The notes under the pieces are model-generated. The model was not told the origin of the DNA. It did not search any database and saw only the letters and a program-made list of their open reading frames with translations. From contig CAXXGC010000001.1 of assembly GCA_963667875.2 (NCBI GenBank), positions 248,001-312,000 of the forward strand: 64,000 nt of DNA, written 5' to 3'. This document shows, one piece after another, positions 1 through 7,272 of this stretch. How positions within the stretch are numbered: the first letter of the stretch is position 1; every line of letters begins with the position of its first letter. Made by a program: the position numbers and the translations under genes. This DNA comes from JAEXOD01 sp963667875. GTDB lineage: Bacteria; Bacteroidota; Ignavibacteria; Ignavibacteriales; Melioribacteraceae.

Positions 1-535
1 TATTGAAACAACTGTTAACAAAATTACTGAATTCAAAATTCACCGTATAGTATTGCAAAGAGATGGTAACCAAGTCAGGAAATTGGCTGCCATGAAGAAA
101 TCAATTTATAGTTTTTTTGATCTTTGCAACTGTTGTAAAGCTGCTAATTTCCGCTATTTAGATTACATAGCCTCTTTTGACGATTATTCGGAAGGGAAAA
201 AGAACATTGATAAACTATCCCAAAAAGTTAATGATAATGGTCGTTCTTCAAGAGGGTTTAACCTTTATGATCAAGCTGATGCACAAATTTTATTGGCTAT
301 GGATTCAGGCGAATTTAATATTAATGGTTTGAGAAATAAAAATCTCAGAAAGAAACTCAACAATACGCTTTCCCCACATCAAACTTCACGAATCATTAAG
401 CGGCTTTTACTTCACAAAATTATTAAAAGGGTTAAGAATACTTACAAGTATTATCTAACGAAATTTGGTAAACGGGTACTGGCAGGTGCTCTCATTGTCA
501 AAGAACTTTTAATTATTCCTGCTTTGGCTTTTTAA
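1..535 (+). CDS. C-terminal part of an uncharacterised protein with a winged-helix-like end (gene enters from outside the window)
   Basis: The reading frame is open back to base 2, so the TTG at 53 is an internal codon and the gene starts upstream of the window. At least 177 residues are visible. The last 80 or so residues look like a winged-helix DNA-binding fold: a Ser/Gln-rich helix region 'SPHQTSRIIKRL' followed by 'YKYYLTKFGKRVLAG', as in MarR-like regulators. The middle has an Asp/Lys-rich stretch and the motif 'SFDDYSEGKKN'. I do not recognise the full family; related-looking long proteins with a C-terminal HTH occur in Ignavibacteria from memory. It ends 153 bp before valS on the same strand, and there is no sign of co-transcription. 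Function unknown; DNA binding is an inference. Confidence 0.6.
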   Translation, partial: IETTVNKITEFKIHRIVLQRDGNQVRKLAAMKKSIYSFFDLCNCCKAANFRYLDYIASFDDYSEGKKNIDKLSQKVNDNGRSSRGFNLYDQADAQILLAMDSGEFNINGLRNKNLRKKLNNTLSPHQTSRIIKRLLLHKIIKRVKNTYKYYLTKFGKRVLAGALIVKELLIIPALAF

Positions 536-688
536 TCTTTACCTTTTTCCTTAATATTGTGACTATTTTGCGTTCAATTTAAAAGCTAATTGAATAATTC
601 ATAATTCATAATTAACAATCTCTTTTAGTTAATTTTTAGAAATTTTATTATATTTAAAGCTTATATAAATTTTAAAAGAGTTAAAAAG

Positions 689-3304
689 ATGCATATTACA
701 AGAGAAATACCTAAGGCGTACGTTCCGGGTGAAGTTGAGACAAAATGGTATAAGTATTGGGAAGATAACAAATATTTCCATTCCGAAGTAGATAAAACTA
801 AAAAAGCATATACTATAGTCATACCACCGCCAAACATAACAGGTATTTTACATCTTGGTCATATATTAAATAACTCAATACAGGATGTTTACATTCGTTA
901 CAAACGTATGATGGGTTTTAACGCATGCTGGGTTCCGGGTACGGATCATGCGTCCATTGCAACCGAAGCAAAAGTAACCCAATTTTTAAAACAACAGGGA
1001 ATTGAAAAAAGCGAAATAAGCCGCGAAGAATTTTTGAATCATTGCAGAGACTGGCAAAAAAAATACGGCGGTATTATTATTGAACAGCTTAGAAAACTTG
1101 GTGTAAGCTGCGATTGGGAACGTGAACGTTTTACAATGGATGAACACTATTACGGTAAAGTAATTGAAGCGTTTGTTGATTTATATAAAAAAGGTTATAT
1201 ATTTAAAGGACACAGAATGGTTAACTGGTGTCCGGCAACACAATCCGCAATTTCCGATGAAGAAGTTATATTCCAAAATGTAAACGGTAAGTTGTGGTAC
1301 TTTAAATATCCTGTTAAAGACAGTCAGGAATTTTTAGTTGTAGCTACTACCAGACCTGAAACAATGCTTGGTGATACCGGTATTGCTGTTAACCCCGAAG
1401 ATGAAAGATATGCGCATTTAATTGGTAAAAAAGTTATTCTTCCAATAGTAGGTCGTGAAATTCCTATTTTTGCCGATGAATACGTTGATAAAACATTTGG
1501 TACCGGTGTTGTAAAAGTTACTCCCGCCCATGATGTTAACGATTATGAAATGGGAATTAGGAACAATCTTGAAACGGTTAATATTTTTACACCCGAAGCA
1601 AAAACTAATGAAAACGTGCCCGAAGAGTTCCAAAATTTAGATAGATATGACGCACGTAAAAAAGTAGTTGATAAATTAGAAGAACTTGGATTTTTAGTAA
1701 AAATAGAAGATTATTCCAATAAAGTTGGTTATTCGCAGCGGGGAAATGTGCCTATTGAACCATATTTAAGCGAACAATGGTTTATGAAAATGGACGAATT
1801 GGCAAAACCGGCTTTAGAAGTTGTTCAGCAGGGAAAAGTTAAATTACATCCCGATCATTGGATTAAAACTTACGAACATTGGATGACCGGAATTAAAGAC
1901 TGGTGTATTTCGCGCCAATTATTGTGGGGACATAGAATACCTGTATGGTATCATAAAGAAACCGGTGCAATTTATTGCGAAACTACTCCGCCCGCAGATG
2001 CTGAAAATTACACGCAGGAAAAGGATGTTCTTGATACTTGGGCCTCAAGCTGGTTATGGGCACAAGATGTGTTTACAACAAAAGAAGAACAGGCTTATTA
2101 TTATCCTACCGATTTATTAGTAACAGGCCCCGATATTATTTTCTTTTGGGTTGCCCGTATGATAATTGCCGGAATGGAATTTATGGGTGATGTTCCTTTT
2201 AAAGATGTTTATTTTACAAGCATTATTAGAGATGAGAAGGGACGAAAAATGAGCAAATCGCTCGGCAACTCACCCGATCCTATTGATGTAATGAACGAAT
2301 ACGGCACGGATGCTGTACGTTTTACAATAAATTATATTGCTCCGTTGGGACAAGATGTTTTGTTCAGCGTTGACAAATGTGATATTGGTAGAAATTTTGC
2401 CAATAAAATTTGGAACGCAGGCAGATATTTATTGATGAACGCTCAAAATACCGAAATAGATGAAACTTTAAAAGATAAACATGTGGATTTTACTGATAAA
2501 TGGATTTTATCAAAACTACAAAGAACAATTAAGGAAATTAACACGGCTTTTGATAAATTTGAAATTAATAACGTTTCCAAACTTATTTATTCGTTTATTT
2601 GGAATGATTTTTGCGATTGGTACATAGAACTTTCCAAACCGCGTTTATATTCTAAAGACAAAGAAGTAGCTTCGGCAGTTTTAACACGTGCATTTTGGAT
2701 TTATGAAGAAATGTTAAAACTTGTTCATCCTTTTATGCCGTTTATCTCCGAAGAACTTTGGCAGTCTATAACCGAACGGAAAGAAGGACAAAGTATTTGT
2801 ATTGAAAATTATCCCGCTTATAACGAAAGTTCGGTAAACGAACAAGCCGAAGCCGATATTGAATTAGTTCAAAACATTGTTACGGCATTACGTAATATAC
2901 GCGGCGAAATGGGAGTTCCTATTACAAAACCTATTTCGGTTATATTAAAAATCGATTCGCTTTCCGATGATCAGATAAACGCAATAAAATCTATTGCAAA
3001 AGTTACCGAATTAAGTGCCGGAAAAGATATTGAAAAACCAAAAGCCGCTGCAAGTGCGGTTGTAAAAGGATGTGACATATTTGTACCCCTTGAAGGTATG
3101 ATTGATCCTGAAGTTGAAAAAATAAGAATTGAAAAAGAAATAACGCGTATAAAAGGATTGCTTGAAGGAGTTAACAGAAAACTTAGTAATGAAAGTTTTG
3201 TTGGTAAAGCTCCGGTGGAAGTTGTTCAAAACGAAAAAAACAAAAAAGAAGACTGGGAAAAATCGTTAGAAAAGTTAAATTCTATACTAAAAGACTTAAA
3301 TTAA
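689..3304 (+). CDS. valS: Valyl-tRNA synthetase
   Basis: Cytoplasmic class I aminoacyl-tRNA synthetase that charges tRNA-Val with valine and edits misactivated threonine. The 871 residues match the usual bacterial length. The ATP-binding signature appears as HLGH at residues 55-58 and KMSKS at 520-524. The CP1 editing domain lies between them, with 'ATTRPETMLGDTG' clearly visible, followed by the anticodon-binding helical domain. The last 60 residues are Lys/Glu-rich ('EKEITRIKGLLEGVNRKL'), the coiled-coil tRNA-binding arm typical of ValRS. The start ATG at 689 gives the conserved N-terminus with 'IPPPNITG'. It appears monocistronic. Identification is secure. Confidence 0.97.
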   Translation: MHITREIPKAYVPGEVETKWYKYWEDNKYFHSEVDKTKKAYTIVIPPPNITGILHLGHILNNSIQDVYIRYKRMMGFNACWVPGTDHASIATEAKVTQFLKQQGIEKSEISREEFLNHCRDWQKKYGGIIIEQLRKLGVSCDWERERFTMDEHYYGKVIEAFVDLYKKGYIFKGHRMVNWCPATQSAISDEEVIFQNVNGKLWYFKYPVKDSQEFLVVATTRPETMLGDTGIAVNPEDERYAHLIGKKVILPIVGREIPIFADEYVDKTFGTGVVKVTPAHDVNDYEMGIRNNLETVNIFTPEAKTNENVPEEFQNLDRYDARKKVVDKLEELGFLVKIEDYSNKVGYSQRGNVPIEPYLSEQWFMKMDELAKPALEVVQQGKVKLHPDHWIKTYEHWMTGIKDWCISRQLLWGHRIPVWYHKETGAIYCETTPPADAENYTQEKDVLDTWASSWLWAQDVFTTKEEQAYYYPTDLLVTGPDIIFFWVARMIIAGMEFMGDVPFKDVYFTSIIRDEKGRKMSKSLGNSPDPIDVMNEYGTDAVRFTINYIAPLGQDVLFSVDKCDIGRNFANKIWNAGRYLLMNAQNTEIDETLKDKHVDFTDKWILSKLQRTIKEINTAFDKFEINNVSKLIYSFIWNDFCDWYIELSKPRLYSKDKEVASAVLTRAFWIYEEMLKLVHPFMPFISEELWQSITERKEGQSICIENYPAYNESSVNEQAEADIELVQNIVTALRNIRGEMGVPITKPISVILKIDSLSDDQINAIKSIAKVTELSAGKDIEKPKAAASAVVKGCDIFVPLEGMIDPEVEKIRIEKEITRIKGLLEGVNRKLSNESFVGKAPVEVVQNEKNKKEDWEKSLEKLNSILKDLN

Positions 3305-3319
3305 GTGATGTAGATCACA
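3304..3319. promoter_or_regulatory. CRP/FNR-like dyad between valS and the CPBP protease
   Basis: AGTGA-N6-TCACA begins at the last base of the valS stop codon and lies about 75 bp upstream of the CPBP start. It has the arm sequence and 6-base spacer of a CRP-family site (TGTGA-N6-TCACA), with one base off. No CRP/FNR regulator gene is in the window, so the link to a regulator is inference. Confidence 0.35.
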
Positions 3320-3392
3320 ATTCTAAAAATTTTTCTGTTTTTTTATAAATAATTTGTGATATTTAAATTCCAAACATTTTGCAAGGTTTTAA

Positions 3393-4340
3393 ATGTCCTT
3401 TTTAGGTATATTTTGGAATAATCAAGAAATAAGGATGCGGGGACTGATTAGACTAATATTAGTTAGTGCGTTAGTTTTCTGCTCTTATTGGCTTGCTTCC
3501 GAAATTTGTCTTTCAATTCCAAATGATTATGTTTATTATTTAAGTGAAGAGTTAATAACTTTTGTGCTTACAATAATTCTTTTTGTATTTGCGTTTAAAT
3601 TTGTTGATAAACGTAATTTATATAATATTGGTCTATTATTAAATAAGCAATGGTTTATTTCGTTTATTCACGGTTCAATTATCGGTTTTGTGGTTATTGC
3701 CGCTAATTTTATTATTTTGCTTGGCAGTGGATTAATTAGACTTGAATATGCTTTTGCCAGTGATAACTCGTATAATTTTTTATTGGAATTTTTTGGCCGC
3801 GGGATTGGCTTTTTTGCTGTTGCGGTTTCGGAAGAGTTGTTTGTACGCGGTTATTTATTAATTAACATTGCTGAAGGACTAACTTCAAAAATGTTTTCGC
3901 AAAAAAACAGCATTATTGCAGCGTTATTTATTACGTCAATTATTTTTGGAATTCTTCACTATTTTAACCTTAATGCAACTGTAGTCAGTTCGGTTAATTT
4001 AATTTTTATTGGGTTGTTTTTTGGTTATGCTTATGTTAAAACCGGATCTTTAGCTTTACCGGTTGGAATACATTTTGCGTGGAATTTTACTCAAGCCCAA
4101 ATATTTGGACTTAATGTAAGCGGTTTTACCCCGCTTGTTTCAATAATGAAGGTAAAAGTAAACGATAATAGTCTTTTAACAGGAGGATCTTTTGGACCTG
4201 AAGGCGGATTATTTATTTTAGTTTCGGTTGTTTTAGGGTTATTTCTTGTTAATTTGATAACTAAAGAAAAAAATGTAAAACAGCCTAAAAGTTATTTTAA
4301 TATAAAAACTTCAATTACAAAATATCCACAAACTATATAA
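3393..4340 (+). CDS. CPBP family intramembrane metalloprotease (CAAX/Abi-type)
   Basis: An integral membrane protein of 315 residues with roughly eight hydrophobic segments. It carries the CPBP (PF02517) active-site motifs in order: Glu-Glu at 147-148 followed by R152 in 'EELFVRG', His189 in 'FGILHYFN', and His227 in 'GIHFAWN'. These residues line the catalytic site of Rce1-like proteases. Bacterial members process or degrade membrane peptides, and some confer immunity to bacteriocins; the substrate here is unknown. The N-terminal 'MSFLGIFWNNQEIRMRG' is shared by many family members from this group. The TetR gene follows after 26 bp, so the two may be co-transcribed. Confidence 0.85.
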   Translation: MSFLGIFWNNQEIRMRGLIRLILVSALVFCSYWLASEICLSIPNDYVYYLSEELITFVLTIILFVFAFKFVDKRNLYNIGLLLNKQWFISFIHGSIIGFVVIAANFIILLGSGLIRLEYAFASDNSYNFLLEFFGRGIGFFAVAVSEELFVRGYLLINIAEGLTSKMFSQKNSIIAALFITSIIFGILHYFNLNATVVSSVNLIFIGLFFGYAYVKTGSLALPVGIHFAWNFTQAQIFGLNVSGFTPLVSIMKVKVNDNSLLTGGSFGPEGGLFILVSVVLGLFLVNLITKEKNVKQPKSYFNIKTSITKYPQTI

Positions 4341-4366
4341 ATTTCTAAACAATTTAGTAATAAACT

Positions 4367-4972
4367 ATGAAACATGGCGAACGGAAAAAGCAGATATTGC
4401 TTATTTCATTGGAATTATTTGCAAAGAACGGTTATGCTGAAACATCAATACGTGAAATTGCCAAACGTGCCGATATACGTGAAAGCGCAATTTATAATCA
4501 TTTTGAATCGAAAAGTTCAATTATCCGCGAATTGATAAGCACTTATAAAACAAGTTCAATTGGCTTAAATATATTTACTGATGAACTTTTGGATGAAGTG
4601 GCAAACCCATATAAGTTTATTAAAAGTTTTACATTTAAACTGTTAAATATTTGGAAAAATAAAGAAGAATGTGAATTTTTTAAGATTATTGTAACCGAAC
4701 AGGCAAAAAGTGCGGGTGAAATTCCTATTACATTACATCATTTTTTAGATGAATCGAAAAGAATTTGGATGTTTATTTTTAATGAAATGTTAAATAACGA
4801 TTTAATAAAAGATATTAGTCCGCTTATTTTATCGGAAACATTTATATCATATATATATATGGTTAGAGTTGAATATTTATTAGATCCTGATCCAAAAAAT
4901 GTTTTAATTGCAGTTTCAAAAATTAACGATTTTTTGGACTTCTTTTGGTCTATAATTAAAAAAGACAATTAA
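4367..4972 (+). CDS. TetR/AcrR family transcriptional regulator
   Basis: A 201-residue DNA-binding repressor of the usual TetR length. The N-terminal 50 residues form the HTH domain: 'RKKQILLISLELFAKNGY' followed by 'SIREIAKRADIRESAIYNHF' (20 residues), a textbook TetR recognition helix ending in YNHF. The remaining part is a divergent helical ligand-binding domain, and no ligand can be read from it. It lies 26 bp after the CPBP protease gene and 4 bp before the dehydratase gene on the same strand, so the three probably form one transcript. The local controlled genes may be these neighbours. Confidence 0.88.
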   Translation: MKHGERKKQILLISLELFAKNGYAETSIREIAKRADIRESAIYNHFESKSSIIRELISTYKTSSIGLNIFTDELLDEVANPYKFIKSFTFKLLNIWKNKEECEFFKIIVTEQAKSAGEIPITLHHFLDESKRIWMFIFNEMLNNDLIKDISPLILSETFISYIYMVRVEYLLDPDPKNVLIAVSKINDFLDFFWSIIKKDN

Positions 4973-4976
4973 TAAG

Positions 4977-5936
4977 ATGATTAATGAATTAAAAAACCCT
5001 CCCGAATTATTAGATATTATCAAAACACATCAGTCAATTAAAGAATTTATCCACAAAACCCCTGTTTTAAGTTCAAACTCAATAAATGAATTGTTGGGGT
5101 GTAATATATTCTTTAAATGCGAAAATATGCAAAAAATAGGTGCTTTTAAGTACAGGGGTGCTACTAACGCATTATTAAATTTAACTGAAGAAGAAAAATT
5201 GCAGGGAGTTGCAACTCATTCGTCCGGCAATCACGCTGCGGCTTTATCGTTAGCAGCAAAAATACGTGGTGTTAAGGCTTATATTGTAATGCCGTTTACC
5301 GCACCGGAAATTAAAAAAAGAGCCGTAGAAAATTATGGCGGTAAAATTATTTTTTGCGAACCGAATCTTCAATCGCGCGAACAAACATTAAAATCGGTAA
5401 TTGAAGAAACCGGAGCCGTGGAAGTCCATCCTTACAACAATTATACAGTAATTGCAGGTCAAAGCACCGCGGCAAAAGAACTTATTGAAGAAGTTGGTGC
5501 TTTGGATTATGTTATTAGTCCGGTTGGCGGCGGAGGTTTATTAAGCGGAACCTCTTTATCGGCAAAATATTTTGGAAACGGTACCAAAACTATAGGAGCC
5601 GAACCAAAAGGAGCAGACGATGCGTTTCGTTCTTTTAGAGACGGATTTATACATCCATCGATAAATCCCAAAACAATTGCCGACGGTTTATTAACTTCTT
5701 TGGGGGTAAAATCGTTTGATATTATTAAAAATAATGTAGAAGAAATATTAACTGCCGAAGAAAATACTATTATTAGGGCTATGTCATTAATTTATGAAAG
5801 GTTAAAAATAGTAATTGAACCATCAAGTGCTTTACCTTTGGCGGTAATAATGGAAAATAAAGAAAAATTTAAAAACAGATCTGCCGGTCTTATTCTTTCG
5901 GGCGGAAATGTTGACTTGGAAAAGCTTCCATTTTAA
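4977..5936 (+). CDS. PLP-dependent threonine/serine dehydratase (or serine racemase type)
   Basis: Fold-type II PLP enzyme of 319 residues that would deaminate L-threonine to 2-oxobutanoate or L-serine to pyruvate. The Schiff-base lysine is K58 in 'GAFKYRG'. The substrate loop 'SSGNHAAA' starts at S82. The glycine-rich phosphate-binding loop 'SPVGGGGLLSG' and a late 'SGGNVD' complete the signature. There is no C-terminal ACT-like regulatory domain, so it resembles the short catabolic TdcB or serine racemase type rather than biosynthetic IlvA. Sequence alone does not separate dehydratase from racemase. It is probably co-transcribed with the TetR gene (4-bp gap). Confidence 0.85.
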   Translation: MINELKNPPELLDIIKTHQSIKEFIHKTPVLSSNSINELLGCNIFFKCENMQKIGAFKYRGATNALLNLTEEEKLQGVATHSSGNHAAALSLAAKIRGVKAYIVMPFTAPEIKKRAVENYGGKIIFCEPNLQSREQTLKSVIEETGAVEVHPYNNYTVIAGQSTAAKELIEEVGALDYVISPVGGGGLLSGTSLSAKYFGNGTKTIGAEPKGADDAFRSFRDGFIHPSINPKTIADGLLTSLGVKSFDIIKNNVEEILTAEENTIIRAMSLIYERLKIVIEPSSALPLAVIMENKEKFKNRSAGLILSGGNVDLEKLPF

Positions 5937-6006
5937 TAATTTTATTGGTACATAAGGGCATTTCGTTTATGGTATAAAAAATTACATAAAAAAAATAAAA
6001 AAATAT

Positions 6007-6037
6007 TTTGACAAATCAGAAAAAAATGTTATTTTTG
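6007..6037 (+). promoter_or_regulatory. Consensus Bacteroidota-type sigma-A promoter for a small RNA
   Basis: TTTG at 6007-6010 and TATTTTTG at 6030-6037 are separated by exactly 19 bases. This matches the Bacteroidota primary sigma factor consensus TTTG-N19-TAnnTTTG without a mismatch. Transcription would start near 6042-6045. No coding region follows on this strand, only two hairpins. Confidence 0.6.
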
Positions 6038-6043
6038 AAGTGC

Positions 6044-6127
6044 CCTCAAACCCTCCTTTGCCCATGCGCCTCTAAGGCGCAAAACCAGAGCGAGCCCGAT
6101 CTAACAAGGTCGGGCTTGTATTTTTTT
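6044..6127 (+). ncRNA. Candidate small non-coding RNA of about 80 nt
   Basis: Between the dehydratase gene and the convergent NifX-like gene there is a consensus promoter followed within 90 bases by a terminator. The predicted transcript has a pyrimidine-rich 5' part containing CCCTCCTTT (6051-6059), a small hairpin gcgcc-N5-ggcgc (6066-6080), and a terminator hairpin with a T-run. The only ATG inside meets a stop after three codons, so it is not a gene for a small protein. CCTCCTTT resembles the anti-Shine-Dalgarno end of 16S rRNA and could pair with ribosome binding sites, as C-rich motifs do in some regulatory RNAs. Existence is supported by promoter plus terminator; function is inference. 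Confidence 0.5.
6091..6127 (+). terminator. Rho-independent terminator
   Basis: Stem of 9 pairs (CGAGCCCGA at 6091-6099 with TCGGGCTTG at 6110-6118, one G-U pair) and a run of seven T at 6121-6127. It ends the candidate small RNA and would also stop read-through from the dehydratase operon. Confidence 0.8.
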
Positions 6128-6145
6128 AAAGCCTAACCTATAATT

Positions 6146-6535
6146 TTAGTGATGTATACAAACAGCGTTTACATCTGTTTTTAATTCACCTTTTGCATAT
6201 AATAAAGCTGCTTCCTGAGGATCGGTAAGTGAAGTCAAAACAACATCAATTCCGTTGTTCATTAACTCCATAACCAAAGGGCGTCCGGCACCTGCAGCAA
6301 TTAAACAAACGCAGTCTTTTAAACCTTCAACTAATCCAATATGACTGTGACCATGGTGTTCGGAATGAGAATGGTTTTCCTGAACTTCCTGAAGTTTGTG
6401 GTGTGTAAATTTGTTTTCGCGCTGGGCTGTTCCGGTAACTTCGTTATTTATAACTTCCAAAACCAAAAATCCGTTACATCTTCCAACATGTCCTGTAACC
6501 GACATATAATCATCTGTTGCAACTGCTACTAACAT
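6146..6535 (-). CDS. NifX/NifB-like dinitrogenase iron-molybdenum cofactor family protein
   Basis: A 129-residue protein of the COG1433 family, an RNase H-like fold known to bind Fe-S or FeMo-cofactor precursors. The start 'MLVAVATDD' and the end 'AAGAGRPLVMELMNNGIDVVLTSL' are typical. A histidine-rich insertion 'HSHSEHHGHSHIG' near residues 55-67 suggests metal binding. Such proteins are common in anaerobes without nitrogenase, and no nif gene is in the window, so a role in nitrogen fixation should not be assumed. It is preceded by a DUF134 gene 10 bp upstream on the same strand, a frequent pairing, so they form an operon. Confidence 0.85.
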   Translation of the reverse strand: MLVAVATDDYMSVTGHVGRCNGFLVLEVINNEVTGTAQRENKFTHHKLQEVQENHSHSEHHGHSHIGLVEGLKDCVCLIAAGAGRPLVMELMNNGIDVVLTSLTDPQEAALLYAKGELKTDVNAVCIHH

Positions 6536-6545
6536 AAAACCTCCG

Positions 6546-6821
6546 TTAAATATTTATTTTTAAAGCATATCCGTTAATAATGGATGATGCTATTTTTTGA
6601 TGAGCCGATTGTAATATACGACCGTAAGTCTGCCTTGATATTTGCATTAAAGCCGCTGCTTCCTCTTGCGGTAATTTGTCCAAATCGGAGTGTTTAATTG
6701 CCTGGAATTCATCTCCTTCAAGAATCACTTCGGTTAATTCTGTCATTGGAATACCGCGCGGTTTAAAGTAATAAGCATTTGGCTGGCAGCAAAGTTTTCG
6801 GCATTTTTTTGGTCTTGTCAT
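6546..6821 (-). CDS. DUF134 (UPF0251) family helix-turn-helix protein
   Basis: 91 residues with the family start 'MTRPKKCRKLCCQPNAYYFKPRGIP', whose Cys cluster (C7, C11, C12) and Lys/Arg residues are conserved. It continues with 'LTEVILEGDEFQAIKHSDLDKL' and the sigma-70 region 4-like HTH 'QEEAAALMQISRQTYGRIL'. Members are presumed transcription regulators, often next to COG1433 proteins as here. An SD-like GGAG lies just before the ATG, and a dyad operator candidate (6834-6855) lies immediately upstream, so autoregulation is likely. The Cys-rich start may sense metal or redox state; that is inference. Confidence 0.8.
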   Translation of the reverse strand: MTRPKKCRKLCCQPNAYYFKPRGIPMTELTEVILEGDEFQAIKHSDLDKLPQEEAAALMQISRQTYGRILQSAHQKIASSIINGYALKINI

Positions 6822-6833
6822 ATTATAATCTCC

Positions 6834-6855
6834 ATAATGAGCGTATGCTCATAAT
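6834..6855. promoter_or_regulatory. Dyad operator candidate upstream of the DUF134 gene
   Basis: Arms of nine bases with one mismatch (ATAATGAGC at 6834-6842 and GCTCATAAT at 6847-6855) flank the spacer GTAT. The core ATGAGC-N4-GCTCAT is perfect. It lies 12 bp upstream of the DUF134 start, next to its SD, where a repressor would block transcription or translation. Binding by the DUF134 protein is inferred from position. Confidence 0.5.
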
Positions 6856-7222
6856 AAAAATAAGCAAAATTAAAGATAATTGCAACTATTGCCCGTATTA
6901 TTTATAATTATTTGCTCTTCGGTAAAATTAGTGGAAAAGCGAAAAAACTCATATATTGAGGAACATAATGGATAAATTTGAATTACAATCTCAATTAAAT
7001 TCTTGGGTATTAAGAATTTGGTATATTAAGGTATATGTTTAGTGTATGTATAAACAGAATATCATAAATTTACAGATATCAGCCCACTTGTTGGGCGAAA
7101 TGTTTATAGTTATTCATTTGGGATATTAATTCCTTTTGTTATTTAAATATTTGTAATTATTTTAAAATGTGGTCAATTAAATAATTAAAAAAGAATATTT
7201 AATAAGTAAAGGAGAGAGACAA
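6856..7222. other. Intergenic stretch with one dispersed hairpin repeat
   Basis: About 370 bases without a gene between the divergent DUF134 gene and the secreted beta-helix gene. It holds copy A of the dispersed hairpin repeat (7009-7109) and AT-rich sequence with no strong promoter match. A Shine-Dalgarno-like AGGAGAG at about 7210-7216 serves the short ORF at 7223. Confidence 0.6.
7009..7109 (+). repeat. Dispersed hairpin repeat, copy A
   Basis: It shares the blocks GTATATGTTT, GTATGTATAAACAGAATAT and ATTTACA with copies at 19051, 45818 (reverse) and 61244. It ends with TATCAG, a hairpin (GCCCA-cttgt-TGGGC), and CGAAATGTTTATAG. The left edge is less certain than the right. Confidence 0.75.
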
Positions 7223-7261
7223 ATGAAAAGTGTAAGATTATTGTTTATTACCTCTCATTAA
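7223..7261 (+). CDS. Possible 12-codon leader ORF or decayed gene start
   Basis: ATG at 7223 with a strong AGGAGAG 7 bases upstream opens a 12-residue frame reading MKSVRLLFITSH. It stops 11 bases before the start of the beta-helix gene. It has the look of a signal-peptide start. Two readings are possible: a translated leader that feeds ribosomes to the next gene, or the remnant of an older start broken by mutation. There is no proof that it is expressed. Confidence 0.25.
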   Translation: MKSVRLLFITSH

Positions 7262-7272
7262 ACAAAAATGTC

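Noticed and set aside
53..55. TTG start of the first gene
   Set aside because: The frame is open to base 2, so this is an internal codon of a gene cut by the window edge.
6044..6127. tRNA or 6S RNA
   Set aside because: Too short for both, with no acceptor stem or CCA context, and no open central bubble.
6146..6535. Evidence for nitrogen fixation
   Set aside because: NifX/COG1433 proteins occur in many anaerobes without nitrogenase, and no nifHDK is present.
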